This document shows, in pieces, positions 25,801 through 38,800 of a DNA stretch of 64,000 bases. The stretch comes from Crotalaria pallida (taxonomy: Eukaryota > Streptophyta > Magnoliopsida > Fabales > Fabaceae). The stretch is from assembly GCA_037953625.1 (NCBI GenBank), contig CM075655.1, forward strand, positions 119,419,001 through 119,483,000, given 5' to 3'. Each line of letters starts with the position of its first letter. The stretch's first letter is position 1. Below the pieces are notes generated by a model, which searched no databases, was not told the origin of the DNA, and saw nothing but the letters and a program-made list of their open reading frames with translations. Both the position numbers and the translations under genes were made by a program.

Positions 25801-26573
25801 TTAGAAATACCTGAGAAGTCAAGTGGTATATATAGGATTGCTTGGGTGACTAGGGTATGCAACTTGGCGAGATCAAGCTTATCGGGTTGTTGGGATAGCG
25901 AGAATCTCGGGAGGCGTGGTTATCTCAATCAGCTTATCAGTTGGTATAAACAATCATGTTGAGAGTCACACTGACAACGTGACCTAGACAACCTGGGTTG
26001 AGATAGGAGCTTGGATAACTTGGACTTGGATCATTTTAATAATCCAATAATATTTAGAACCAGCCTTACCAACGTGGCCAACTTGATAACATAGTTGACC
26101 TGGTCAACATGACTTTGTCATAGTCCATAACAAGGTGATTGCGTAATAATAATTAATTGATACCGATTATGATAATTCCTATATTATTTAAGTATTATGC
26201 ACAATTTGAAAAGTAAAAATGTCAAAAAAAAATTTTACTATTCAAAGAGAAAATTAAAAAGATGAATCTTGCTATAAAGGTCGAGGTGATGGATAAAATC
26301 AAAATATAGACTTAGTGGTGGATTAAAGGAAGACATAACCAATGTAGCATGTCCCTCTTTGATTGTTTTTTTTTTTTTTTTTTTTTTTTTTTGTGAAAAC
26401 CATTCACATTATAAGTTGTCATTAATTATTGTAGGACTTAATTATAATGTGCCATTATGCTAATTTCCAACGCTGCAAATGCAACGTGTGATATTTCTTC
26501 TTATACCGGATTTTCAGGTCTGCATTACACATAATTAATATCTGAGGATGGCGCAATGGCGCATATAAAAGTA
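22821..26573. other. AT-rich intergenic region
   Basis: Mostly AT-rich with (TA)n tracts at 24461-24485. A segment at about 25608-26140 reads on the minus strand like part of an LTR (see the separate entry). ATG frames here are short and compositionally biased; none is supported as a gene. Confidence 0.5.
25608..26140 (-). repeat. Possible LTR-retrotransposon fragment
   Basis: On the minus strand a TATA box (cctatatataccac, near 25835) is followed by an ordered, non-coding stretch with balanced composition unlike the AT-rich flanks, as in an LTR promoter/R-U5 segment. No terminal TG..CA pair or TSD was found. Confidence 0.3.
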
Positions 26574-26863
26574 CCCCCTTGGTCCTATATATAGGGCATA
26601 CTTAACCGTATTCCATGGATCAAGGAAAGTAGTTAGTTTTTTGAATTTTATGAGAATATATTGTAATATTACAATTTTACCCCCTCCACTTTACTTGGAA
26701 AGTTCACATTCATTAATGAATAACAAAATACATAGTTAGTCAAAGCATAATAAGGGCAAAAAGAGAAAAAAAAAATTAATGATGCATAGGAAATATAAAG
26801 TGACTTATATATAGGACCAGAGATTTCTTCTACAAGGTGCCCTATATATAGGACCAGAGGGAG
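26574..26863. mobile_element. MITE, family A (290 bp)
   Basis: cccccttggtcctatatata and tatataggaccagagggag are inverted ends flanked by TA. Matches 33724-34017. Confidence 0.8.
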
Positions 26864-26914
26864 TATTTTCCTACGGTATTAAAAATAAACAACTATTAAT
26901 ATTATATTTTATCA

Positions 26915-27055
26915 ATGGAGTTTGCTTAAGTGGTGCGATCCTGTCAACTTGAGAAGTTGAGAATGGGACTGAGACTAATTAAGAAATCTCAGGTTTGATT
27001 CCCGGTTAACACACCCCGCTGGGAGAGGCCGGAACGCGACCTCGTATAAAATTAG
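26915..27055 (+). mobile_element. Possible SINE
   Basis: ttgcttaagtggtgcg (A-box-like) and caggtttgattcccgg (B-box-like) are spaced as in a tRNA-derived SINE head. TSD not identified. Confidence 0.4.
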
Positions 27056-27628
27056 TGTCAAAGGTTCTTTGGTATTAATGATATTTTTGGAGATACCTGT
27101 GTTACTGGCCAAAAAGTACAGAAAAAACAACCAAAGGAGGGTGCATCGTCTCTGATGAACTAGCTAGATCAAACTATCCCTCAAAAATAATATCTTGCTT
27201 TTGTTATAAATTACATTAGATGCACTGACATTGAATTTCAATGGTGTGTTGTATGTTGTAATATAAATCAGTAAATCACTGCGTTAAAATACTCTCACCG
27301 GTGCATCTCCGTTTACATGGCCATTTAGATTTACACATACATCAACATCTAATATATAATTTCCACACTGAATTATTGGTTTAGAATAATTGGTTTAGAG
27401 ACAATTGAAAGTTTCACGTGAAAAATTTATGAAGTAAGTATCAATCAAATATGCTTAGTACAATGATCAATGCCAACATTAATTTCGAGACCAACTGATT
27501 TTAGATTTTAGAGAGCGGGTAATCAAATGGAGTTCTAATTTGAAAATTTTGTGAAACTTGATACAGAAACTAATTATTTCTAAGCTTTCAATAGTTTAGA
27601 ACCTTTTCTCTGTTTCGCATTTGAAACA

Positions 27629-27883
27629 CTAAAACAACGTCGTCATAGGTTCAACCCTTCCTCCTTCTTCGTTTTCTTCTTCTTGGTGTGACAATGAATG
27701 AGAAGATGATGATTGACCTCCTCCATATAGGACGTCCTCCGATAAGGCGGTTGAGGAAAATGATGGCAAACGATCCATTGTCTCAATCTCGGAACTCTCC
27801 ATCTCTAAGGTACCCGCTCTCTTTACTCTTGGCTTTTTCACTGTTTGCAACTTGCTTTTGCTCTCAACCAACTTACTAATCAA
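27629..27883 (-). pseudogene. Unrecognised coding-like fragment
   Basis: On the minus strand an 84-codon open frame of balanced composition includes ESSEIETMDRLPSFSSTALS and an acidic EEENEEGG stretch. It has no ATG at its start (TTG) and ends at 27629. It could be a captured exon or a relic next to the LINE. I do not recognise the family. Confidence 0.25.
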
Positions 27884-28141
27884 TTTTTTATGATTTTTTT
27901 TCTCTCAGAGAAAAAATGGGTCAGCTCCCGCTAATTGTGCTAAACAAATTTTCTGTGGAATGGGAATGAGGAGAGGAAAAAAATTTTGCTGACTTAAATG
28001 GGATTTAGTTTGTCAAAGCAAGGAGAAGGTGGTGCAGGGGTGAAGAATTTATTAGTTTTCAACATAGCTTTATTAACTAAATGGAGGTGGAGACTAACAG
28101 GAAGGGAAGAAGGGCTGTGCAAAAAAGTACTGTATAGTAAG

Positions 28142-29163
28142 TAGAGCTGGCAATTCGGGCTATCCGGCCGGGTTCGGGCTGGCCCGTTTCGGGCTCGGGC
28201 CTTGATCGGGCCGGGCTAAAAAAGCCCGACTAAAATTCGGGCCTCTAAATTCATGCACAAGCCCGCCCTATGCGGGTAGCGGGCCGGGCTCGGGCCACCC
28301 GACAACTTTTTTTAAATTTTTTAAACAAAAAAAAAAATCTCACAATCAAGATAAAACTTGAAAAAAAAAGACTATATTCCCCAATTTTTGTTTTTGCTGT
28401 AACATCTTTTTCTTAAGAAACCATGACGAATAATAATGATAATGATGAAAAAAAACACAAAAGCAAACTAGTTGACTAGAGCCATAGGAAAGGGAAAAAC
28501 AAACCCATGTACCTTGCCAGCATCACAATCCGAAGCCCAAAAGATAAAAAAAAACTTAAAAAAGAATCTAATGAAGTTTCAAAAATGTAATGTAATGTTT
28601 ATTTTCTACTTAGTGTCAAGATTCTCTTTAATTCATTCGGTCTATTCCCTGTCCATTGACCATGAAGAAGCAACTCCAACTCAAACAATGGTACAACCAC
28701 TGTTGGCAAATGGATCATGAACTACATGATACGAGGGATAAGGTGTTGGAGGATATCTCGAATAATAATTATTTTCCATTAACATGGTTCCATTATTCGG
28801 TTGTTCCTCTATTGGTTCTGCTTCTTCAATACTTAAAAAACAACATGGTCGAACTTCTTTCTCAACTTCATAGTCAATTGAACAGAATCAATTCCATTTC
28901 CAATTATCATCAATTGATCCCTGTTTTCCCCTTCTAGTGATACTGAATTCACACCTGTTTAATTTTTGTTTTTGTTTTTTTTTTGTTTTACTTCGGGCTA
29001 CCCGGACGGGTTTCGGGCCGGCCCGCTTCGGGCTCGGGTCTTGACCGGGCCGGGCTAAAAAGGCCCGGGAATAATTCGGGCTCAAATTTTGTTACCTGAG
29101 CCCGGATTTAATGCGGGCTTATTCGGGCCGGCCCGGTCGGGCCGGGCCGTTTTGCCGGCTCTA
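28142..29163. mobile_element. Non-autonomous hAT element (1022 bp) with 8-bp TSD
   Basis: tagagctggcaa and ttgccggctcta are terminal inverted repeats; atagtaag is duplicated exactly at 28134-28141 and 29164-29171. Both ends are GC-rich with repeated cgggccgggc motifs while the core is AT-rich. No transposase is visible. The element lies inside the LINE relic. Confidence 0.85.
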
Positions 29164-29389
29164 ATAGTAAGTATGAGAAGTTTGACCCGTGATATTAGGA
29201 GTTTGAGTGTTGGGTCTTTGTGGTGGAAGGATTTTTTACATTAAAGATTGGAGGTGTGGTAGGGGGAGAGTGGTTTCAAGAGAGCATATAAAAATCAGAA
29301 CTGGCAACTCAGTAAAATTCTAGGAGGATGCTTGGTTAGGGGTCAAGGATTTATTTCCAATTTTTTTTTTTTCAAATGCTAAAGAACTT

Positions 29390-30022
29390 ACACTCGTTTG
29401 TTTATAGGGTTTTTGGGAGGAGATTTTGTGGGAAGAGAAAACAAAGAGAAAACATTCTCTTGTTTGGTTTATCAAAAAAAATGGAGGGGGAGAGAAAACT
29501 TGGTGAGTCACATCAAAAAAAGTTTTCTCCCCCAAAGTGAAAAGAAATGGAGAGAAAATTTCACTTGATATGTGAAATTACCCAACTATCCTTCACTTAT
29601 TCACTTTGCTCCATTTGTTAAATTTTTTTAATTGAAAAAAAATAATTTTTTTTTATTTCAATAAAAAAAATTGGTTTCTTTATATTTTGGATTCAAAATT
29701 TTTATTATGTAATAAAGAATTGAAGTAAAGAAAAAAAATTGGCTATGCTAAATATACATACATATGAAAAAAGAAAAAATATATATTCATTTCTATTATG
29801 TAAAATAAGAGTATAGTTGTCTTTTGACAATTTATCATTTTCTTTCTTCTCACTTTTCTTTCCAACCAAACAAACAAAGGAAAGACTCAACTTTTTTTCT
29901 TTTCCCCATTTCTTCACATTTTCTCTCATACCAAACAATCATAAAATCTACTCATTTTTACACCATAATCTCTCCTCCCTATTTCTCTCTTCTCAATTTC
30001 TTTCGTGCAACCAAACAACTGT
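29390..30022. mobile_element. Foldback element (633 bp) with 10-bp TSD
   Basis: Left acactcgtttgtttatagg and right (inverted) acagttgtttggttgcacg; arms are rich in ggagagaaaa / ttttctctcc. taaagaactt (29380-29389) and taaagaagtt (30023-30032) flank it with one mismatch. It also lies inside the LINE relic. Confidence 0.65.
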
Positions 30023-30142
30023 TAAAGAAGTTTATGTACATGATGATTACGAAGATCAAGAAAACAGGTGGAACTTTATATGGAGAAGGAGATATTTTTA
30101 TTGGAAGTTGGCTCAAATTGAAGACTTAAATATTTTTTGTTA

Positions 30143-30274
30143 AAAGACGTTTCTTTACATATGAATGAAGAGAATCAGTTTTGCGGAGGCCTCGGTAATG
30201 GAGGTATTAAAGACGTTTCTTTACATATGAATGAAGAGAATCAGTTTTGCGGAGGCCTAGGTAATGGAGGTATT
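30143..30274 (+). repeat. 66-bp tandem duplication inside the LINE relic
   Basis: Two adjacent copies starting aaagacgtttctttacatat differ at one base (gcctcgg / gcctagg). The 66-base length keeps the reading frame (22 codons). Confidence 0.9.
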
Positions 30275-30960
30275 TTTTCCGTCAAGACTACGTATGAGTA
30301 TCTTATGGAAAAACTTTATCCATTGGTGCTTTAGAGGCTTTTATCAAAATATGATAACTGAAGTTCCTACGAAGGTACATACTTTTAGTTGGCAAATGTT
30401 GTGGGATAGAATTCCTACTAAACTAAATTTGAGAAAGAGAGATATATTGGTTTCTGCACATAATGATTGATTTATGTAATTACGAAGATGAGGATTTTGC
30501 ACCTCTCTTCCTGCTTTGTCTAGCGATGCTGCAGGTTTGGGAGAAAATTTGTTCTTGGTTACAAATACATATGTTCGACGCCGAAGGTTATCTGTAGCTG
30601 TTAACTTCTTGTGATTTCAGAGGTTATTTGTAGTTGTTGTCTTCTTTGTGATTTCTGGAAAATTGGCCTAAAAAATCTAAGGCTGCTGTTATATGGTTTG
30701 TTGTGCTTTGGCTAATCTGGTTATCAAGAAATAGGAAGGTGTTTCAAGATGAGGCGATGAATATAACAAAATTTGTGGAATGAATTAAGTTAAGATCTTG
30801 ACATTGGTATTGGGTCAATGCTTCAGCGAAGCTCCAATTACGTATTCTGATTGGTGTATGTGTCCTGTATTTCGTTTAAGTTTTTTGTTGGATGTATACG
30901 TTATTCTGTATTGATTTGGTGTTGAGTACATCCTGTGCTTTTCACCAATAAGAGGCAGGT

Positions 30961-31397
30961 GGGGTAGACATTTATACATTTATTGTTAGGATCAACTATG
31001 CTCTTTTTCCTTGTCTTGAATTTTCCTTATGCAAGGTTTTTAAGGAGGTAGGGATTCTAGCAAGTGGTATTTGATGGTAGAGATCATGACTCTTATATTG
31101 CTTGATAAGTTGGTATGTGGATATTTTTATTTTAAAAAATAAAATTAACAAATTAAAAAATAGAATATATTTGTTTTTCTATTTCCTGGAGAACGTTATA
31201 TTCTATTTTTATTTTTTAATATCCATAATTTAAAAAATATTAAAATAAAATTTCAGACTAGCTCACGACCAAATTTTGAAATTGAAAACAAAAATCATTT
31301 GAATTCGACTCACACCGATGGATTGTTTATTTACTCTCATTAAATTAGGAGGAAAATAAAATAAATTATCTCTATCACTATAAATGTAAATTTTGAA
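30961..31397. other. LINE 3' flank
   Basis: AT-rich sequence between the LINE relic and the SINE; no gene. Confidence 0.5.
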
Positions 31398-31581
31398 CCA
31401 CCAAAGCACAACATAGTTGGTAGATAGCTGAGTTCCTTAAGCATGATGTCAGGGGTTCGATCCCTGCCGTGGGCATGGAAAAGACTTTGTTGGTAGAGGC
31501 AAAACTCACTTCGGTGATCTCTACGCCTTGGAGGAGATTAGTCTTCGACTGTCAGCTGGGGATACCCTTGATGTATACCAA
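31398..31581 (+). mobile_element. tRNA-derived SINE, copy 1 (184 bp)
   Basis: Head acaacatagttggtagatag (A-box region) and ggttcgatccc (perfect B box) with a non-coding body. taaatgtaaattttgaa (31381-31397) and taaatgtgaattttgaa (31582-31598) are target-site copies differing at one base. The same family is found at 39988-40174 on the other strand. Confidence 0.85.
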
Positions 31582-31598
31582 TAAATGTGAATTTTGAA

Positions 31599-32856
31599 TT
31601 TTGATCCACGTTTTTTCTTAACATTTTTTTTAAGAAGAAAAATCCTGAACATTTCTAAACTCCTTCAAGATATCAAAAAGCAGAGTAAATATAGACATGG
31701 CATACCACATATATGTCATACGATATATATATATATATATATATATATTACATCAAAAATATTTTTAAAAAAACTTACGCAATTTTAAAAACTCAAAATA
31801 TTTTCAAAGGCAAATTTTCCCCAAATTTTTATATTGAAAAAACAAGACATTATCAATCATATTTTCCTCTTCTTTTCATGTATCTCTTTATTTTCCCTGC
31901 ATCTCAAAAAGAGTTGTTGGAATATCAATTTTATTTTTTCTACTATTACACCATCTTGCTGTTCCTTTTGTCATTCACTCATATTTTCTTGTCAGTTTGT
32001 ATTTCTTTTCATTGTTTCTCATTTCATCTCTTAATTTTTTTAGTTCTTTATTATTATTTCATAAACTAAAGAAACTGAATTAAAAAGTAATAATTATTTA
32101 ATGACAACAAATTGATAGTTTTAAGGAAGAAAAAAAACACTGAATTTCAAATAAATAATTTGCAGATAATTTGCCATTTGCACGGTAGCATCTCTTCACT
32201 GTAGAAAGAAGGGAAGGAACAGTTATTGTATAAATAAATGGTGGTAGTTATTGGTGCAGTTATTTAGAAGAAGGGAAGGAGAAGTTATTGTTGAAAGAAA
32301 TGGTGGTAGTTATTGGTTGATATTGTAATTTTGTTCAAATAGTGGGATATTTTTTGCATAAGCTAATTTAAGCCAACTAAAAATTAGTTAAAGCTTTATA
32401 ATAGTAATAGATAGATATAGAGATCAAGCTTATCTAGGAAGACACTAGATTGCTATAATCATACAGTACTAATGTCTTTATATTCAACTCCCTCCTCCAA
32501 TCGAGTGGTTATTCCGTGTTCATATTTCATATTTAACATGCTCTATAAATGTAATCACCACCATGGTTCATTTCAAAAATATTCAGTCTTGACAATAACT
32601 TTAAGTATATTTTATATAAAAAAAATAAAAAATTACACGTGGTAGCAACTGGCAACATCACACAAATAACAATTTATGCATTGTTAAAATAACAATGATG
32701 CAGTGATGGGCAAAAAAACGCAGTCTCGGGAATACAGTCCTGACTAGGGATATTGTTTTAGAAGGGACATTTGGGACTTGAAGTTGATACTTATACTAGC
32801 AAGTGTTCTAATCGGTTATCCCATTTGAACAAAGTTGCACCGATAACTATAATCTC
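31599..32856. other. WDR55 3' flank
   Basis: A (TA)n tract lies at 31722-31749. At 32220-32330 the phrase atggtggtagttattggt occurs twice about 70 bases apart. No gene supported. Confidence 0.5.
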
Positions 32857-35800
32857 CTACAAATCCGCAAAGAAATTGTTCGAGGCCTGTCCATTACTTG
32901 CATGCTTTCTTCTGTTCCCTGCAAAGGCAGCATCAAAAAATGAAGTCCAAGATATATATACATACATATACACACATATATAACGAACAATGTCTTCCCG
33001 GGAAGGGCAATCTATAACATTTACATCCATATAAACCACACCTTTGTTAGACTTAAACGAATCAGCATCAATGTCCATTTCATCATCGTCACTGTCAATC
33101 TCTCCAGCTTCATTTCTCTGCGTGCTTCCGGAACCTGGTAGTATATTATCCAAATCCCATAGCTGTTCAAAAGGGAAAATGTTGTCAGTTCAGACGACTG
33201 ATGGTACATATTCTCAATGCAGGCATACATATTCAGACGTTCATGCAACCAATGGTTTTCGTATTTTTATCCGCGAGCCTCCCTCCATTATTATGGTGAA
33301 GGAATAAAACAGCTTGAGGGATTGATAGGCAACCTTTGGAGCAAAATAGTTTCAAACTCATCCAACCAGTGTAAAATACAGAATCTCTCCCCAAGCAGTA
33401 ACTCATTTGTTTTACTACATAGTGCACACCATCATTTGTCCCCTATGTTGCAAATGACCATCCAAATTAAGACCACTACTTGAAACATCAATTTATATTA
33501 CTTAATATGACCTTCAAATATGGATACTTTGCGTAAATATGAATACTTAGTATACCTTTAACATTTGATTATGAGCAATACTGCCAAGGAACTTTCTATC
33601 ATGAGAGAATGCTACAGGATCAAAGAAAACCATAGGTCAAACTTGCAGCCAATTACAAGAATATAAGAAATATATAGGCCTGAAGACGCAATAAATAGTG
33701 AGGGATGTGAGGCTAAAATAATACTCCCTCCGGTCCTATATATAAGACATACTTAACCATATTCCTCGGATCAAGAAAAGTAGTTAGTTTTATGAATTCT
33801 ATGAGAATATATTGTAACATTACAATTTTACCCTCTCAACTTTTCTTGAAAAACTCACATTCATTAATGAACAACAAAAAACACATAAATAGTCAAAGAA
33901 TTTAATAACGGCAAAAAAAGAGAAAAAGCAATAAATGATGCATAAAAAATACAAAATGTCTTATATATAGGACCAAAGATTGCTTCTAGAATATGTCTTA
34001 TATAGGACCGGAGGGAGTAATAATCATCATGAATTGAGGCCAAAAATCACCTCACCACAGCAACTGAGCAAAAACACAAGTGCAGAACTAAAGGTGAAGA
34101 AAATGAGGCTGAAAACAATACATTTTACCCTCGGACATAAAAGCAACGTTTATTGTTGATAAAAGAGGAAGAGATGTATATTACCAAGACGCTCGACAGG
34201 ATATTCCGAGTGTTCTGCAATTGGCTGGATGACTCTGTTGGGTAATATCCCAACCAGGCTGAACCAAGAACATATATATGTAAATGGAATGGAAAATCAA
34301 AGAATAGAAGATTGAAATATGATTCAAACAAAAGGGACAATGCTCTCATACTGCAAAATACTCACTTGATAATACCATTCTCTGATCCAGTAATAATCCT
34401 ATCCTCGTCAAGCTAAGATTAAAAAGTTTCACACGTTTAATTACATGACCTCAGGATAGCATAAGCCTAATGATGCTGAAATAACTAACCTTCAACATAG
34501 TATCAACAGAGTTTGGTGAGAGATCAACGAATCTATCGCTGAAAATTAAATACATTACGCAAGAACATTAGTAGATGAGTTAGAACCTGAAATATTAGAT
34601 AATGACAACATCTAATAAATGCCTCTCCTCTCCCTAAACAGGATCATTTCTATCAAGGTTGTCAAACTCGCGAGTTTACGTAAACTCGTGAGGCCAAGGT
34701 AAACTCGACGAGTTTACCTCGAGTCCACTTATTTTAAAATTAACCTGTAAATAACTTTCATAACTTCCATTTCATAGTTTTTACTCTAAAAATTAAACAT
34801 AAATATTTAAATGTTGCTATAGCATATAAGAACCCAATAAATAATATTAGCAAACCAACTTAACAACAACCGAATATGATGGTTTTATGATTTAAGTGGT
34901 TAGTTAAGTAAAAATAGTGGTTATAGTATTATTTTAGTGAAAATATCATTCAAAAATTGATCAGTATCTTCTTTGTTAACCGTTGGATCGTGCTCGAATT
35001 TTTATATACGCTTCCTAACTCGTTTATCTTGACATCCGACGGTGAAAATTTTGTTTTGAGAAGTAAAAACTCAAGAAAATTCAAATATCCGTAAGGCCAC
35101 TGCTGTTTACCCGAGTTTGCACGAGTTTACCCGAGTTTAGTGGGAAGCGAGTTTGCATGCGAGTTGACTCGATTCTATGGGTAGAATCGTATTAACTCGC
35201 GAGTTTGACAACCTTGATTTCCATCATGTATTAGTTACACATTCCACGTCAAGTACCTGCAATCCTTGAAGCATCCCCAAGAATACAATAGTAAAATTCC
35301 AGTTTGTGATCCACAAACAACTTTTCTACCATTCTGATTACCAAAAAAAAGCAAAACATCAGCAATATGATATTTTAAAGGTATATGTGAAATTGTGAAG
35401 CATCATTATATGCAACTAAAAATATTCAAAATGTAACACTGGTAAGTATTTAAGCTCTTATTAGAAAGAATGATGAGGCGATGAATACAGTACATATGTC
35501 AAAGATACCTTCATTATAACAACAGACAATAGCTCATCTTCAGAAAATTCAGATTGAGCTTGGACCTGTCAAAAAAGCAGGAAAAGGTGGTCAAATTCAA
35601 ATGCAACAAATAAAGAATGTTTATTCTTTAAAAGGAATCAGAAAATGTTGATATACAACTTACTTTGTTTCTTCTAAGATTGCAAACAGATAGAGTCCCA
35701 TCTCCACTGAGCAATGAAAGAAATTCAAGGAAAATAAGAAAGACTACATTTATAAGCCAGAGAAAGTAGAAATTGAAAAACAATTTAGGCTTATTTAACA

Positions 35801-38800
35801 TTTTAGTCCCTGAACTTACGTGCACTTTTAGAATTGGTCCTTAAACTTTTTTTCCGGTGCTTTGGATCCCTGAACTTTGTTCAATTTTTGGAAATGATCC
35901 TTTCTTTACTTAAATGATGATATAATCGACGACATGTCACGTCACTTTCACAATATCGACGAGTAACATGTTAAGTAGAGCCACGAGACACTACATGATT
36001 TTATTTATTAAAAAAATAATTTCTTTTAAAATTTATTAAATGATTCGATTTTCTTTAAAAAAAATACAATTTTTAATTATTTTTTAACAAATTTGAATTT
36101 TTTTTTAATTTAAAAAATTCACGTGGCATGTTACCTATCGATGTGGCGAAAATGACGTAGTATATCCTCAGTCATATCACCACTTAAGTGATGAAAGGAC
36201 AATTTCCAAAATTTAAGTAAAGTTTAGGGACTCAGCATCGAAAAAAAGTGTGAGAACCAATTCCAAAAGAACACATAAGTTCGGGGACTAAAAACTTAAA
36301 TAAGCCAACAATTTATAATTTATGGAGCATGCAAGGGAGTTTAATTGCTCGAAGAGGGTCATAGAAAGTTTATAAGATTAAAAACAGATCATCAAAGGCA
36401 CTATATAACATCATTGCAAATATAAGTTCCCTGAAATTCATGGCTTCATGCTAATTTGTTTTTGATAATCAACGTAAACTGTGTCACTTTGTCTCTTGTA
36501 AATTTTCTTTTTCTACAAAGACAACATATACATAAATGATTAAGTATGCCAATATTAAAATGTGAAAACGGTTCAAGTATTTGTCAGCACCAAGCTGTTT
36601 ACTGTAGCCTGCAGAATATGAAAAATTGAAAATAATTTGAATTTAGAAAAAAAGGAGGCGGGGGGTAGTAAATGAACAAAACTGAAAGCATGACTATGGA
36701 TAGGTCAAGCTTTAGCTCAATAATTCCTGAGAGAAAAACAATTAAGCCCTACCTTGTTCTTTCTAATACTAATTACTGATTTGACAAAGAAGATAAACAA
36801 ATTTATCATTAAAATCCTACCAGTAGAGACTAAGGGATTGACCTTGCTTTTCAGATAAAATTTGGGCAAGACCAGCTAGCCAAGCCAAGGCAAGGAGGCA
36901 ACTCATAAATAAACAACCACTATAGTTAGAAAACAGACAGTTCTTCACCAGTTACTGACAACACCTAATGTTTGGAATAACTTTTTTTTGGCTAAGTCAG
37001 TATGACAATAACTTGGGAGAGGAAAAATTGCTCTAGGGATTTCAAAGGTTATTTCTACACAAATTACTGTCAACACCTAAAGTTTTTTAAAATTTCCTTT
37101 TTGGCTAAGTCAATATAGGATTATCTTGCAGTTATGGTTTCTTTCAAATGCAACAATGAACTGTCACGGGATTCCAACAAGATTTAATAATTATAAGTTG
37201 ACCCTCCACATTATGGCATGCCTCTTCACCGTAAATTTTAAAAACGATCTTAACAATCACTACTTATTCCCGAGTAGGGTAAAAGTTACTGAGTTTGTTA
37301 CCTTGTTGCCAAAATTTTCATCGCATCAGATGCAAAAGTCATGTCTGAAATGTAATCTTCATGGACATCAAATGAATTGCTACAAGAACGTTCTCTGGTA
37401 TCCCATACCTGCAAGGAGGAGAAGCAAAACAAAAAATCACCAAGGCAACACTCATCGTGTCCTTAACTCTAAAAGGACAATTTTACAACCATCTACAGAA
37501 CAACTACAGTAGCTCATACAGTAGACACTAGACAGCACAGTTACTATAGAGAGGGACGTAACAGTAAAAATAAATAAAAGAGATAAGATGAAAGGAATAA
37601 GGATGAGTGCAGTGCACGATATTAAAATAAGCAATGTACAAGATGTGTGCATTCATTCTTCCACTAATATCATAGAACAAACTGGATATCTATGTTAAAT
37701 ATCTTCAATCATCCATGACATAATCTGGAACTCCAACCAAATACAAATGCTGAGAATGTGAAATAAAACCTTTTTGCTTTCAAGAGTAGAGAGAAAATGC
37801 AAACAAAGTGATAGGAAGAGCAGGAAAATCTAAGAGTAGAGACAGAAAGAGATTCAGAAAAGAGCAAGAAAGTAGAATCTTAAATGGTAATTGTAATTAA
37901 ATGATTAAAACCTTGATAGTTTCTGATATTGATGTATATACAAAGATCACTATAGAACAGTGCTGAAGCCTAACTAACTAACTGTAACCAACTATGAGCT
38001 GGCCCCAGCTGGTGTTAGATTGACATGTCAGCTTCGCTCAAGTTGAAGGAAACTAATACATTGCTACACACTCTAACAAAACCAAACAAGTTACCTTAAT
38101 GCAACCTTCATCATCTCCAGAGGCAACAGTTGACTCAGTCAAGTTTATCAATCTGTTGACAGCAGCCCTGCAGGACATACAAATCTTAAAGCAATGAGCA
38201 TACCTACTATTATCATATGCAAGGCCAAATCATGAGAAATATGCAATTGCAGTAAATCAACTCACTCATGGGCATTATCAAGACGGGCAATGGTAGATCC
38301 AGTTTCAACATCCGTGGCCAGTATGGAGTGGTCCGGAGAACCCGTCAAAAGAGCTAAAACAGAATCACGATAAGCATTTGAAAGCCAAGTCATTTTAAGG
38401 AAATCATAATTACCATGGATAGAGTTTAGTTAGTATAGCTATAACTTATAAGTCAGTAAGATTAGTTTGTTGAGTAATCAGGCAGGTTACAAGTTGGTCA
38501 CATGATTGGCTTGTTGCACACTTTTACAAACTTTTACTCATTTAAATCAATTTCAGATTTTTCACTTTTATTCTCTCAATCTCGCCATGTTTCTTAACAA
38601 TCATCTAAAAATGGCAAACAAACAAGGGCCTGTCTGTTTAAGCTTTTAAAAAAATGATTATAAAATGACGTAAATAGCTGATTTTTGTAATATATTGTAT
38701 AGTAGTTTTAATATAAATCAAAAGTTATTTGACATTTGACTACAATTATAAAAATTACTTCCAGCAAAAGCTTTTTTTATGAAAAATAAAATAAAATTGT

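Larger units (their letters stand above)
27905..30960 (+). pseudogene. LINE retrotransposon relic (RT C-terminus, zf-RVT region), interrupted twice
   Basis: Scattered matches to plant LINE ORF2: VKNLLVFNIALLTKWRWRL near 28040-28095, VLYSKYE across the hAT insertion, WRRRYFYWKLAQIEDL near 30080, then the zf-RVT-type segment EVPTKVHTFSWQMLWDRIPT near 30360-30415 and a tail IWFVVLWLIWLSRNRKVF near 30690. Frames are broken by shifts, stops and insertions at 28142-29163 and 29390-30022. No 5' end. Non-functional. Confidence 0.75.

Noticed and set aside
28472..28937. Frames inside the hAT element as a transposase
   Set aside because: Short, AT-biased and without recognisable hAT or BED motifs; the element is non-autonomous.
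31398..31480. tRNA gene at the SINE head
   Set aside because: A and B boxes are present but the cloverleaf arms do not pair; it is a SINE head.
37126..37512. Plus-strand frame of 128 codons
   Set aside because: Overlaps WDR55 exon 6 on the other strand; no domain of its own.
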